Assembly: GCA_022821645.1 (NCBI GenBank)
Contig: JAJEDE010000015.1
Location: forward strand, 62,001 to 126,000
Reading direction: 5' to 3'
DNA: 64,000 bases
Source of the DNA: Chloroflexota bacterium
GTDB lineage: Bacteria > Chloroflexota > UBA11872
Position numbers and translations under genes: made by a program
The notes under the pieces: generated by a model
Told to the model about the DNA's origin: nothing
The model's input: only the letters and a program-made list of their open reading frames with translations
Databases searched by the model: none
Part shown: one piece after another, positions 1-8,422 of the stretch
Numbering within the stretch: the first letter of the stretch is position 1
Layout: each line of letters starts with the position of its first letter

Positions 1-288
1 AGCGGCGACCACCGGCATCAGGGCAAGCGGCAAGCCCACCCCCCAGCGTGAGAAATTGCCGCTGTGCTCCCGCAGATACTTCTGATCGGGGTCGACCACC
101 ACGCTCTTGGCCATTTCGAAGGCGAACGTCCCGTCGGCGCTGTAGCCGACGCCGTTGCGGCTCACGCCGGCGGTGAGCAGATAGACGGTGGCGGCGAGCA
201 CAAACAGCACCAGCGCCGGACGCTGCACGATCCAATTCGGCATGTGCAGCCGCATCAGCCGCGCGCCGAATCGACACGCCGCGCGCAT
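1..288 (-). CDS. N-terminal fragment of a membrane protein, possibly GT39-like glycosyltransferase (cut by window edge)
   Basis: The reverse strand encodes 96 residues running off the left edge. After a basic N-terminus there is one hydrophobic segment (about residues 23-40), then a hydrophilic stretch with the motif GYSADGTFAF, and a second hydrophobic segment begins at the edge. An N-terminal helix followed by an acidic loop is typical of polytopic GT39/PMT-type sugar transferases, but too little is visible to be sure. It starts 7 bp after the stop of the upstream glycosyltransferase gene and is the last visible gene of the minus-strand polysaccharide operon. ATG at 288 was chosen; another ATG lies 33 bp further in. 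Confidence 0.6.
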   Translation of the reverse strand, partial: MRAACRFGARLMRLHMPNWIVQRPALVLFVLAATVYLLTAGVSRNGVGYSADGTFAFEMAKSVVVDPDQKYLREHSGNFSRWGVGLPLALMPVVAA

Positions 289-294
289 CGCGTG

Positions 295-1893
295 CTATGC
301 GGGAGGCGCAGCGGGCAATCCAAGCTCATCGACCAGCGCGTTGAGGCGCTGAGCGAAGGCGGCGACATTGAATCGCTGGCTCGCGGCCTGCGCGGCCTCG
401 GACATGCGGCGGCGCAGTTCCGCGTCGTGCACGAGCCGCCACGTGTAGTCGCGCAGCTCGCGTGTCGTCGACCAGCGAAATCCGTCCACGCCGTGGCTGA
501 TGATTTCAGGCAGGCCCCCCCGGTCAAGCACCACCGGAACCGCGCCGCTCGCCATGGCCTCCACCACCGTGATGCCGAAGTGCTCGAATCTCACCGGATT
601 GCGCGACTCGCGCTCCCCATGGCCGGCGGCGTGCCAATAGATCTGCGCTTCACCGTACAACCGTTGCAGGTCGGCGAACGGCGCGTCGACGTGGAACTCG
701 ATGGGATGCCCCGCGGCGCGTCGTTTCAGGTCGCGGGTGTAGTCGAGGTCGATGTCGCGCTCGCTCTGCTGCCCGGCCAGGTGCAACGTCCAGCCGTCAA
801 GTCCCTCCCGCCGCATGTGGATGAACTGGTCGATCATCACCCGGTGCTTCTTCTCGTGCGTGCCGCGAAAGAACCGGCCCACCCCCAGAATAGATTGACG
901 ACGGCGCCTGGGCGCGGCCCATGCGGTGTCAACCGGCGGGAAGAGCAAGGGACCGTCGCGGTCCCAGTAGTGGCGCATCCAGCGTCGGCTGAACTCGGAA
1001 ATGGGCGCGATGAGATCGTAGGAGTCCAGGAAGTCGAGCGACCCATAGGTCGGCAGGCCCTCCAGCCGGATGCCCGCTTCAGGCAGGAGGCGGCGGAACA
1101 GCAGCTCGTAGAGCAGCCGGCGCGGGCTGCGCACGCGCACGTCGGTGACCGCCAGGCCCACCTCGCGGTTGTCCGCCTCGTCCAGGGAGTCGGCGGGGTT
1201 GAACACCGGCGATTCGAGCGTGAGCTCGAGCGGGTCGTTCGCCCCACGCGGGCGATGAATGCGCAGCGGCCAGAGCTCGAACTCGCCCGGGCGCGGCTCG
1301 AACGTGCGCTCGGCGAGCAAGTCGCCGTCGACGAGGCACCGGACCGGAAGCGGCTCGTCGCTGCGAAAGTTGCCGGCGATGACCTCGACGTTCGCCGACG
1401 TGCCTCCCGGCGGCCAGGGGATGCGCACAACCGCGCGATTCGTGGTGTACCGGAACCAGCCCCGGCCCAGCGGATGCACGTCGTAGAAGCCGTCCAGCCA
1501 CTCCGGCAGCAGCAGCTGCCGAATCAGCATCTCCCCGACCCTGCGCCGCAGGCGCGCGGTCCAACCGCGCTCGATGGGCGACGGGAAGAGCACCAGCATC
1601 AGGCTGCGGCGCGCCGCCGACGGCTGCGAGGTCATGAACGAGGAATTCACGAAGAGATCGAACTGCGAGGTGTACTCGGAAAAGCGGTTCGGCGGCAGGG
1701 CCGGGATGACTTCGATCCGGACGTTCGACAGATCGAGGTTGAGGGCGGATTCCAGGTCTTGGCGCGCAATGCCGCGATGCGTGACCAGGCGCGTGTCGTC
1801 GAAGCGTCGGGCCAATACGGCGGCTGCCATGGCGGCGTGGCGCTCGCCGCCGCCGCGCTGATGCAGCCAGCGGTTGTAGACGGCGGCCTTCAC
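295..1893 (-). CDS. GT4-family glycosyltransferase with an inserted beta-rich module
   Basis: A 532-residue protein. The C-terminal half (about 258-532) looks like a GT-B family 4 glycosyltransferase, with the donor-site pattern HFGITVVEAMASGAVPVV followed by GGLPEI. The N-terminal part (1-130) carries the acceptor-side fold. Between them, residues 132-257 form a beta-rich insert running from GFYDVHP...FRYT to DNREVGLAVTDVRV, not part of normal GT4 enzymes but resembling segments in the neighbouring GT2 and Wzt proteins. The GTG start at 1893 overlaps the upstream stop (GTGA). Upstream in-frame sequence is open but antisense to the GT2 gene's coding frame, so I excluded it. Likely cytoplasmic, building a surface glycan; the sugar is unknown. 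Confidence 0.85.
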   Translation of the reverse strand: MKAAVYNRWLHQRGGGERHAAMAAAVLARRFDDTRLVTHRGIARQDLESALNLDLSNVRIEVIPALPPNRFSEYTSQFDLFVNSSFMTSQPSAARRSLMLVLFPSPIERGWTARLRRRVGEMLIRQLLLPEWLDGFYDVHPLGRGWFRYTTNRAVVRIPWPPGGTSANVEVIAGNFRSDEPLPVRCLVDGDLLAERTFEPRPGEFELWPLRIHRPRGANDPLELTLESPVFNPADSLDEADNREVGLAVTDVRVRSPRRLLYELLFRRLLPEAGIRLEGLPTYGSLDFLDSYDLIAPISEFSRRWMRHYWDRDGPLLFPPVDTAWAAPRRRRQSILGVGRFFRGTHEKKHRVMIDQFIHMRREGLDGWTLHLAGQQSERDIDLDYTRDLKRRAAGHPIEFHVDAPFADLQRLYGEAQIYWHAAGHGERESRNPVRFEHFGITVVEAMASGAVPVVLDRGGLPEIISHGVDGFRWSTTRELRDYTWRLVHDAELRRRMSEAAQAASQRFNVAAFAQRLNALVDELGLPAAPPA

Positions 1894-3308
1894 TCGGGCT
1901 CGTAGAAGGGGTGCAGCTCGCGCGCGTCCAGCGGCCCCAAGCGCGCTTCGACGCGGCGCAGCCGCAGCGTGCCCGGCATGGCCCGCAGCGCCGCGCTCAG
2001 CGCCGAGGCCCGGGCTCGTCCGCGCGCCAGGGTCTCCGCGTCGCCCGCGGCCAAACCGTGTCGAATCTCGCGCCCGCCGTGGATCGCCGCCAGCGCCGCG
2101 TGGTGACCGGCCCAGCGCCAGGGCGCGTTTTTCGCCAACATGCGCAGCTTGCCGAACTCGACGTTGCGGACGAATGCGGGCGACCACTCGCGGCTGGACG
2201 CCGCGTGGGCGTGGCGGACGACCGACGCCGGCTCGTACCAGAAGCGCCAGCCGCGGCGGCGCGCGCGCCAGGCCAGGTCCGCGTCTTCGTAGTACATGAA
2301 GATGCCGGGATCGAAGAAGTCCAGCGTTTCGAGCATCGAGCGCCGGTAGAGCGCCGCCCCGCCCTTGACGGCGAACACCTCGCGGGGCACGGCGAAGTCC
2401 GGCCCGTCCCACGCTTGCCACACGTTGCCATGGGTCACGAAGGTGCCGCGGTCGCGCATGGAGCCGTCGGGCAGGGGCTTGATGCCGGCATTCTCAATGA
2501 CCGGGCGTGCAAATTCGCGGACGGCGTCCGCGGGAATGTCACGTTCGAATCGGGCGCGCTCGGGCGCAACGTGGAGGGCGGCAAGCTCGCGGCCGCCGAT
2601 CGTTACCGCAAGCTCGACGTCATCGCGTCCGGGACCGGCCGCGATATCGAGCGCGATCCGGGCCTTGCCGTCGACGACGGGAACGGCCAGCGTCGCCGAC
2701 GCGCCGGTCCAGCGAAACATGGCCCCGTCGTGGTCGGTCTCGGGTCCATAGGCTCCCCGGTTGACGACCGGCGGGGCGATTTCGGACGCATCCGTATACA
2801 GGCGCACGCCGAGCTCCCGCGTGTCGCCGCCGCCGGGCACGAAGGTCGGCGCATGCAGGTCCACGGGAACGCGGTCGTGCAGGTAAAGAATCTTCGGCGC
2901 GGCGCCTCCCGCCACCGGGTCCGTGCACAGCCGCTCGACCAGCGGCCGCAGCCAGCCCGGATCGACCTCGGTATCGGGGTTGAGCAGGGCGATGAACGGG
3001 GCGGTCGCCTCGCGCATGGCCAGGTTGTTGCCGCGCGAAAAGCCGAGATTGGCCCCGGCCTCCACCAGCGCGACCCCCGGAAAGTCCCGGCGCAGATTGC
3101 GCACGGACCCATCGGTGGAGTCGTTGTCGACGACGGTGACATCGAAGGCTGGATAGTCCGTGTCCAGGATGGAACACAGGCACCGGTCGATGAATGCGCC
3201 GGGGTTGTAGGTGAGGACGACGACGTGGACGCGCGGCGCGCCGGTGCCGGCGCCGCCAACCGTCCCAGCCGGCTGCCGCGCCGTCTCGGCCGCGATGGCG
3301 CCGGTCAT
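1890..3308 (-). CDS. GT2-family glycosyltransferase with an inserted module
   Basis: A 472-residue GT-A enzyme of the rhamnosyltransferase-like GT2 type. Visible motifs are VVDNDSTDGS (59-68), the metal-binding region NPDTEVDPGWL (110-120), and the late acidic motif YYEDADLAWRARRRGW (339-354). Residues 160-270 are an insertion absent from ordinary family members; it contains DTRELGVRLYTD and then GAYGPE...FRWTG. The start overlaps the wzt stop by 4 bp (ATGA) and the stop overlaps the next gene, so the operon is translationally coupled. Expected role: adding a sugar to the lipid-linked chain that the Wzm/Wzt exporter moves. Donor and linkage cannot be read from sequence. Confidence 0.88.
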   Translation of the reverse strand: MTGAIAAETARQPAGTVGGAGTGAPRVHVVVLTYNPGAFIDRCLCSILDTDYPAFDVTVVDNDSTDGSVRNLRRDFPGVALVEAGANLGFSRGNNLAMREATAPFIALLNPDTEVDPGWLRPLVERLCTDPVAGGAAPKILYLHDRVPVDLHAPTFVPGGGDTRELGVRLYTDASEIAPPVVNRGAYGPETDHDGAMFRWTGASATLAVPVVDGKARIALDIAAGPGRDDVELAVTIGGRELAALHVAPERARFERDIPADAVREFARPVIENAGIKPLPDGSMRDRGTFVTHGNVWQAWDGPDFAVPREVFAVKGGAALYRRSMLETLDFFDPGIFMYYEDADLAWRARRRGWRFWYEPASVVRHAHAASSREWSPAFVRNVEFGKLRMLAKNAPWRWAGHHAALAAIHGGREIRHGLAAGDAETLARGRARASALSAALRAMPGTLRLRRVEARLGPLDARELHPFYEPE

Positions 3309-5020
3309 TCCACGCTGATCGTGCGCACGGCCAGCCCCAGGACGCGGGTGTCGTCGTCAATGCCCACCGCCGCGGGCACGAGCGGCTCGTCGACCACGAT
3401 TTCGAGCTGCAGCGTCGTGGGCTCGGTCACCGGATCCAGCGGCACGATCACGTCCTCGAAGTCCATGTGCCGCACCGTGAGCGTCGCCACGCGCCGCCCA
3501 TTGAGACGCAGCTGGACGCTTGCGCCGTCGAGGTCGTGAAACGGCCGGCACACCGACATCCGCAGCGTGCCCTGCCCCACGGATTGGGTGACATAGGCCA
3601 CCGCGCGGTCCGTGGTCCAGCGGAGGCGAGGCGGCCACTCCTCGGCCGGATGCCAGCCCTCGCCGAGCCAGTCGTCGTCGCCGTCGCCAAGGCGAAGCTC
3701 GGCGGGCGGGTGCCGCCAGATCTGGCGCGGCGACTCGCTGATCATGTCCGGCTGGGCCACCGGGGCATCGCCGCGCTCGAGCGGCGGGTGGTCGCGCGAG
3801 ACGCGGGCGCGCCATTGGGCGGGAACCACCACCGCGCCCCGCTGAAAGCCGGCGAACTTGCCCACGAAGAACGTCAGGGCGTTGTCCCAGCGATGGTATG
3901 GCTGATGGCGCTTGTGCTCGGGCCAGGCGCGAAGCGAAATGTTGTAGGCGCCCACCCCGACCGGCACCGGCCCGAGGCGGCAGGTGACGATGGTGCGGCC
4001 GGGCGGCACGTCCAGCGGGCCAATGGTGGACTCCGTGCTTGACTCGGCGACCAGCAACCCGTCGCTGCGGTGCAGCGCGCACCCGACGATCACGTCGGTC
4101 AGGTGCGTCTCGGCCTCCAGCTCGGCGGCCACGGTGACCGTGTCGCCCGGGAGCACGGTGTATTGCTCGGGTCCGGTCGCACTCTCCCGCAGCACCGCCG
4201 CCCGGATCCGCAGGGCGGTGGGTTTGCCCCGGTCGCGCGGCGCGGCCGACGCGTCGCCGGGCGTCGCCTCTCCTTGCATGTGCTGGACGTAGTCCTGGAT
4301 GACCTGCTGGGGATCCCCGGCCTGGCGCACCTTGCCCCGATCCAGCCAGACCACGCGGTCGCAGAACCGGCGCACCTGGATGGGATCGTGCGAGACCAGC
4401 ACCATCGTGCGGCCGCGGCGCTTCACGCGGGCCAAGGCCGCGTGGCACTTGGCCGCAAAGTGCGCGTCGCCCACGGCCAGCACCTCGTCGATCAACAAGA
4501 TCTCGGGGTCCACGTGGATGGCGATGGCGAACCCCAGCCGCATGAACATGCCGGATGAGTAGTGCTTGACCGGCGTGTCGATGAACTGCTCGAGCTCGGC
4601 AAACGCCACGATGTCGTCGTACATGGCTTGAATCGCGCGCCGGTTGAGGCCGAGGAACGATCCGTTGAGGAAGATGTTCTCGCGCCCGGTGAGGTCCGGA
4701 TGCATGCCGGCCCCCAGCTCGAGCAGCCCGAACACCCGACCTCGCGCGGTTACCTCGCCCTCCGTGGCCCGGATCGTTCCGGCCAGCAGCTTCAGGATGG
4801 TGCTCTTGCCCGACCCGTTCGGCCCGATGATCCCCAGCGTCTCGCCGGGCGCCACCGCGAGGCTCACGCCGTCGAGCGCCCAGAACTCCTCGTGCTCCAT
4901 GGGCCGCCGTCCAAGCAGGGCCAGGGCCATCCCCTGAAACGTGCGAGCCGCCTCGTGGCGGATGACAAACCGCTTGCGGACGTCGCGGAGCTCGATGGCC
5001 GGCGGTGCGTGGTCGGGCAC
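3305..5020 (-). CDS. wzt: Polysaccharide ABC exporter ATPase, Wzt/TagH type, with extra C-terminal module
   Basis: A 571-residue protein. The ABC ATPase domain (1-245) has Walker A GPNGSGKST (66-74), signature YSSGM (154-158), Walker B ILLIDE (174-179) and the H-loop histidine at 211, with the KpsT/Wzt-type spacing. A Wzt-type C-terminal beta-sandwich follows (about 268-405); in known Wzt proteins this domain recognises the capped end of the glycan. A further beta-rich module (448-571), running from GWHPAEE...LRWT to DDTRVLGLAVRTI, makes the protein longer than usual (roughly 400-450). It lies 6 bp downstream of the permease gene and overlaps the GT2 gene by 4 bp. It energises export of a finished polysaccharide across the cytoplasmic membrane. 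Confidence 0.93.
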   Translation of the reverse strand: MPDHAPPAIELRDVRKRFVIRHEAARTFQGMALALLGRRPMEHEEFWALDGVSLAVAPGETLGIIGPNGSGKSTILKLLAGTIRATEGEVTARGRVFGLLELGAGMHPDLTGRENIFLNGSFLGLNRRAIQAMYDDIVAFAELEQFIDTPVKHYSSGMFMRLGFAIAIHVDPEILLIDEVLAVGDAHFAAKCHAALARVKRRGRTMVLVSHDPIQVRRFCDRVVWLDRGKVRQAGDPQQVIQDYVQHMQGEATPGDASAAPRDRGKPTALRIRAAVLRESATGPEQYTVLPGDTVTVAAELEAETHLTDVIVGCALHRSDGLLVAESSTESTIGPLDVPPGRTIVTCRLGPVPVGVGAYNISLRAWPEHKRHQPYHRWDNALTFFVGKFAGFQRGAVVVPAQWRARVSRDHPPLERGDAPVAQPDMISESPRQIWRHPPAELRLGDGDDDWLGEGWHPAEEWPPRLRWTTDRAVAYVTQSVGQGTLRMSVCRPFHDLDGASVQLRLNGRRVATLTVRHMDFEDVIVPLDPVTEPTTLQLEIVVDEPLVPAAVGIDDDTRVLGLAVRTISVE

Positions 5021-5026
5021 GACGCG

Positions 5027-5869
5027 CTACAGCTCCTCGGCGAAGCGGTAGGCGTATCGTCGAAAGACCCACCAGCCGAAGGCGAGCGCCACCACGGCCA
5101 CCACGACGGTGGCGATGGTGTGGCGGATGGGGAAGGACCCAAACATGATGGCGAAGCGGTAGTCGGTGGTCAGCGTGGCCATGGGATTGAGCATGAAGAC
5201 CCACCGGTGCACGTCGAGCCCGAGAAACGTGACATTGGGAACAAACGAAATGGGATAGAAAATAGGCGTGAGGAAGAACCATGCCAGCAATCCAACCTCG
5301 ACCAGATGCTCCGTGTCACGGAAGAACACATTGGCCATCGCCAGAATGAGGCTGAGTCCCATGACCAGCGCAAGCTGCAACAGCATGATCAACGGGATCA
5401 TGAGCATTGCGCGAGTGGTGCCTACGCCAAAAAATAGACCAATAATCCAGAATATGAAGAATGCCAACACGAAGTTGACAAAGCTGGCAAGCACGGCGCT
5501 CATTGGCAGCAATTCACGCGGAAAGTAGACCTTCTTGATGAGCTGCGCGTTGCTCGTAATGCTGCGCATGGCGGAAGTCAGCGCCTGCGCGGTGAACAGC
5601 CAGGGCACGAGCGCCGCCATGAGGAAGAACGGATAGAGATGGATTTCGTCGTATTGCGCCAATACCTGAAACACCAGGGTGAACACGGCCATCATCAGGA
5701 GCGGATTGAGCAGCGACCACCCGAAGCCGAAAATCGATCCGCGATAGCGCACTTTGAGGTCGCGAACCACGAGGTTGCGCAGCAGGTCCGTATAGTCCGC
5801 GATCTCTCGAGCTGCGCCCCACACGCGCCGCGCCCGAGTCGACTCGAGCAAGGCGGCGGCGCGTGCCAT
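5027..5869 (-). CDS. wzm: Polysaccharide ABC exporter permease, Wzm/TagG type
   Basis: A 280-residue ABC-2 type permease with about six membrane helices. The cytoplasmic lead-in DLLRNLVVRDLKVRYRGS and the following FGFGWSLLNPLLMM are typical of O-antigen/teichoic-acid permeases, as is FFRDTEHLVEVGL before the last helices. I chose the ATG at 5869 because a GGAG lies 6 nt upstream; ATGs at 5881 and 5920 lack a good ribosome site. First gene of the minus-strand operon and partner of the following ATPase. Part of this gene (about 5200-5500) is clearly less GC-rich than its neighbours, which could mean transfer or membrane-helix codon bias. Confidence 0.92.
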   Translation of the reverse strand: MARAAALLESTRARRVWGAAREIADYTDLLRNLVVRDLKVRYRGSIFGFGWSLLNPLLMMAVFTLVFQVLAQYDEIHLYPFFLMAALVPWLFTAQALTSAMRSITSNAQLIKKVYFPRELLPMSAVLASFVNFVLAFFIFWIIGLFFGVGTTRAMLMIPLIMLLQLALVMGLSLILAMANVFFRDTEHLVEVGLLAWFFLTPIFYPISFVPNVTFLGLDVHRWVFMLNPMATLTTDYRFAIMFGSFPIRHTIATVVVAVVALAFGWWVFRRYAYRFAEEL

Positions 5870-5936
5870 GCGGTGCTCCATGCGCGTGCTAGGCGGCTCG
5901 CGGGCGCATTTCACGCCCAATTTGGATCGTGCCCCA

Positions 5937-5945
5937 TGCTACAAT
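5937..5945 (+). promoter_or_regulatory. Extended -10 promoter upstream of MBL-like gene/pyrG
   Basis: TGCTACAAT matches an extended -10 element (TGn followed by TACAAT, five of six bases). No well-spaced -35 is visible, as is common with extended -10 promoters. It would place transcription start near 5952, about 40 nt ahead of the ATG at 5992. It lies in the short divergent gap between the glycan operon and the nucleotide genes. Confidence 0.5.
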
Positions 5946-5991
5946 CCGCGGATTCTCGGGTTGCCCAACACATAGGCACCATTGGAGGGGG

Positions 5992-6627
5992 ATGGACGTC
6001 ACGTGGGTGGGAGGCGGCTGTTTTCGCCTCCGCGGCCGTGACGCTACCGTTCTCACCGACCCACACACCAGCGGCATCAAGCAGCGGTCGGCTTTGCCCA
6101 AGGCCGACGTGGTGACATCGAGCGACCTGGACGCCGACCCGGGTACCAGCGTGCCGCAGCGGCGCACCGATCGCGCGCTCACGGCATACGTCGCCGACGG
6201 GCCCGGCGAATACGAGGTCGCCGGCGTGTATGTGCACGGCGTTCCCGCGCCCGGCCAGGCCGATCGACGGACCACCCTGTTCACGTTCGACGTCGACGGC
6301 GTATCGGTGGGGCACGTCCCGGAGCTTTCGAGCGTCCCGGTCGACGCGCTATTGGATGAACTGGGCACCATTCACGTGTTGCTGATCGGCGTGCGCGGCG
6401 GCGACGAGTTTCTTTCTCCCGACCAGATCATCAAGACCGTCTCTCGCATCGAGCCGAACATCGTGATTCCCTACGGAGTGGAGGACGCCGCGAGCCCCGA
6501 AGCATCCTGGCGGCTGGTGGCGCGCGAGCTTCATGGCGCGGACCCCGTGGCGGACGGCAATCTGAACGCCAACCGCCGGCAGCTTCCCGATCCCGTTGAC
6601 GTGCGCCTGCTCGAACGAAGGAACTAG
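5992..6627 (+). CDS. Metallo-beta-lactamase-fold protein (UlaG-like), metal site degenerate
   Basis: A 211-residue protein beginning MDVTWVGGGCFRLRG, the start pattern of UlaG-like MBL-fold proteins. It then shows TVLTDP and ADVVTSSDLDAD where family members have TH-x-H-x-DH, so the zinc-ligand histidines are replaced by S and D. GPGEYEVAGVYVHGV is also typical of this subfamily. ATG 5992 is preceded directly by GGAGGGGG; a longer frame from 5929 lacks a ribosome site and the family N-terminus. The stop is 6 bp before pyrG, so the two are probably co-transcribed. Catalysis by the usual zinc mechanism looks unlikely; function unknown. Confidence 0.8.
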   Translation: MDVTWVGGGCFRLRGRDATVLTDPHTSGIKQRSALPKADVVTSSDLDADPGTSVPQRRTDRALTAYVADGPGEYEVAGVYVHGVPAPGQADRRTTLFTFDVDGVSVGHVPELSSVPVDALLDELGTIHVLLIGVRGGDEFLSPDQIIKTVSRIEPNIVIPYGVEDAASPEASWRLVARELHGADPVADGNLNANRRQLPDPVDVRLLERRN

Positions 6628-6633
6628 GGAATC

Positions 6634-8331
6634 GTGACGCGCGACGGAACGACGGGCGGCGGGCGGGCGGCGAGGCATCCATCCCAGCGGCGCTACATCT
6701 TCGTGACGGGCGGAGTGGTTTCCGCCATCGGCAAGGGCGTCACGGCCGCGAGCATCGGGCGAATGCTCAAGAGCCGCGGGTTGCGCGTGTCGATCATGAA
6801 GCTCGATCCCTATATCAACGTTGACCCCGGCACGATGAGCCCGCTGGAGCACGGGGAAGTCTTCGTCACGATCGACGGCGCTGAAACAGACCAGGACTTG
6901 GGACATTACGAGCGCTTCGTGGACGAGAGCCTCACCGGGGCCAGCAACCTGACGACCGGCGCGGTCTACGACCGCGTGATCACCCGCGAGCGGCGGGGCG
7001 ACTTCCTGGGCGGCACGATCCAAGTGATCCCGCACGTGACCGACGAGATCAAGACGCGCATTCGAGCCGTCGGCGACGGCGACGATCCCGACGTGGTGAT
7101 CGTGGAGGTGGGCGGCACGGTCGGCGACATCGAGAACATTCCGTTTCTCGAGGCGCTGCGGCAGCTCCGCCGCGAGGTCGGCATGCGCAACGTGGTGTTC
7201 GTGCACGTGACGCTGGTGCCGCGGCTCGGGTCGACGCTGGAGCTCAAGACCAAACCCACGCAGCACAGCGTGCGCGAGCTGCGGAGCATCGGTATTCAGC
7301 CGGACGTGGTGGTCTGTCGATCGGATGACCGGCTCACGCCGGAACTGGTCGACAAGATCGCGCTGTTTGCGGACGTGGAGTCGCGGGCCGTGATCTCGAA
7401 CCACGACGTGGCGTCAATCTACGAAGTTCCGCTGGTGCTGGAGGAGGCTGGGCTGGGGACGTTCATTGCCGAACATCTCGGCCTGGGCGACTTGACGCCG
7501 GATCTTGACGAGTGGAACGCGACGGTGGACGCGCTGCTGGAGCCCTCCTTGCCCGAGCTTGAAATCGCCATCGTCGGCAAGTACATCTCCCTGCCGGACG
7601 CCTACCTGAGCGTGGTGGAAGCGGTCCGCCATGCCGGAATCGCCTGGAATGTCCGGCCCGTCATCCGGTGGGTCGATTCGGAGGAGCTCGAAGACCGCGA
7701 TCCCCACGACCTGCTGGCCGGGGTCGCGGGCATCATCGTGCCGGGCGGGTTTGGGCCGCGGGGCATCGAGGGCAAGATCATGGCGGCGCACTATGCGCGA
7801 ACCCAGAAGGTGCCGTACCTGGGGCTTTGCCTGGGCATGCAGGTGGCCGTGATCGAATTTGCGCGGAAGGTGCTGGGCACCGACGACTGCACCAGCATCG
7901 AGTTCAACCCGGACACGGCGCATCCGGCCATCCACCCAATGCCGGAGTACTATCACGTAGCCAACAAGGGCGGCTCGATGCGCTTGGGCGCGTGGCGCTG
8001 CGACTTGGTGGCCGGCACGCAGGCTCGGCGCGTCTACGGCGACGCGAGCATTGAAGAACGACACCGCCACCGCATGGAAGTCAACAACAGCTACCGCGAT
8101 ATCCTGCGCTCGCAGGGCATGACCCTCAGCGGCCTTTCGCCTGACGGCGCACTGGTGGAAATCGTGGAGTTGGACCACCATCCGTGGTTCGTCGGGTGCC
8201 AGTTTCATCCGGAGTTCGCCTCGCGGCCGACGCGCCCGCACCCGTTGTTCTGGGGATTCCTGGAGGCGGGGGTGCGGCACGTCGAGGGGCGGAGTCCCGT
8301 GCCCGAATCGGTGCCTGAGGTGGCCGGCTGA
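6634..8331 (+). CDS. pyrG: CTP synthase (glutamine-hydrolysing)
   Basis: Converts UTP to CTP using ATP and glutamine, the last step of de novo pyrimidine nucleotide synthesis. The 565-residue protein has the N-terminal synthetase domain with [10 protein letters not shown] (about 26-35) and a class I glutamine amidotransferase domain with nucleophile Cys399 in GLCLGMQ and the His525/Glu527 pair in FHPEF. Length matches the family (530-570). The GTG at 6634 is preceded by AGGGAA and lies 6 bp after the MBL-like gene. The short basic extension before the conserved YIFVTGG is common in Chloroflexota-type enzymes. Cytoplasmic tetramer in known cases. Confidence 0.97.
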   Translation: MTRDGTTGGGRAARHPSQRRYIFVTGGVVSAIGKGVTAASIGRMLKSRGLRVSIMKLDPYINVDPGTMSPLEHGEVFVTIDGAETDQDLGHYERFVDESLTGASNLTTGAVYDRVITRERRGDFLGGTIQVIPHVTDEIKTRIRAVGDGDDPDVVIVEVGGTVGDIENIPFLEALRQLRREVGMRNVVFVHVTLVPRLGSTLELKTKPTQHSVRELRSIGIQPDVVVCRSDDRLTPELVDKIALFADVESRAVISNHDVASIYEVPLVLEEAGLGTFIAEHLGLGDLTPDLDEWNATVDALLEPSLPELEIAIVGKYISLPDAYLSVVEAVRHAGIAWNVRPVIRWVDSEELEDRDPHDLLAGVAGIIVPGGFGPRGIEGKIMAAHYARTQKVPYLGLCLGMQVAVIEFARKVLGTDDCTSIEFNPDTAHPAIHPMPEYYHVANKGGSMRLGAWRCDLVAGTQARRVYGDASIEERHRHRMEVNNSYRDILRSQGMTLSGLSPDGALVEIVELDHHPWFVGCQFHPEFASRPTRPHPLFWGFLEAGVRHVEGRSPVPESVPEVAG

Positions 8332-8422
8332 GGGTCGCCGCCGCCCGACCCCTCGAAGAGACCATGAACGGCAGGACCCGGCGCGCGTGGCATCGCACGC
8401 GCCGCCCCCGAGAGGACACCCG

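Noticed and set aside
8383-8402. Inverted repeat GCGCGTG/CACGCGC before purA
   Set aside because: Short and made of alternating GC, expected by chance in this composition; no link to a known riboswitch or terminator seen.
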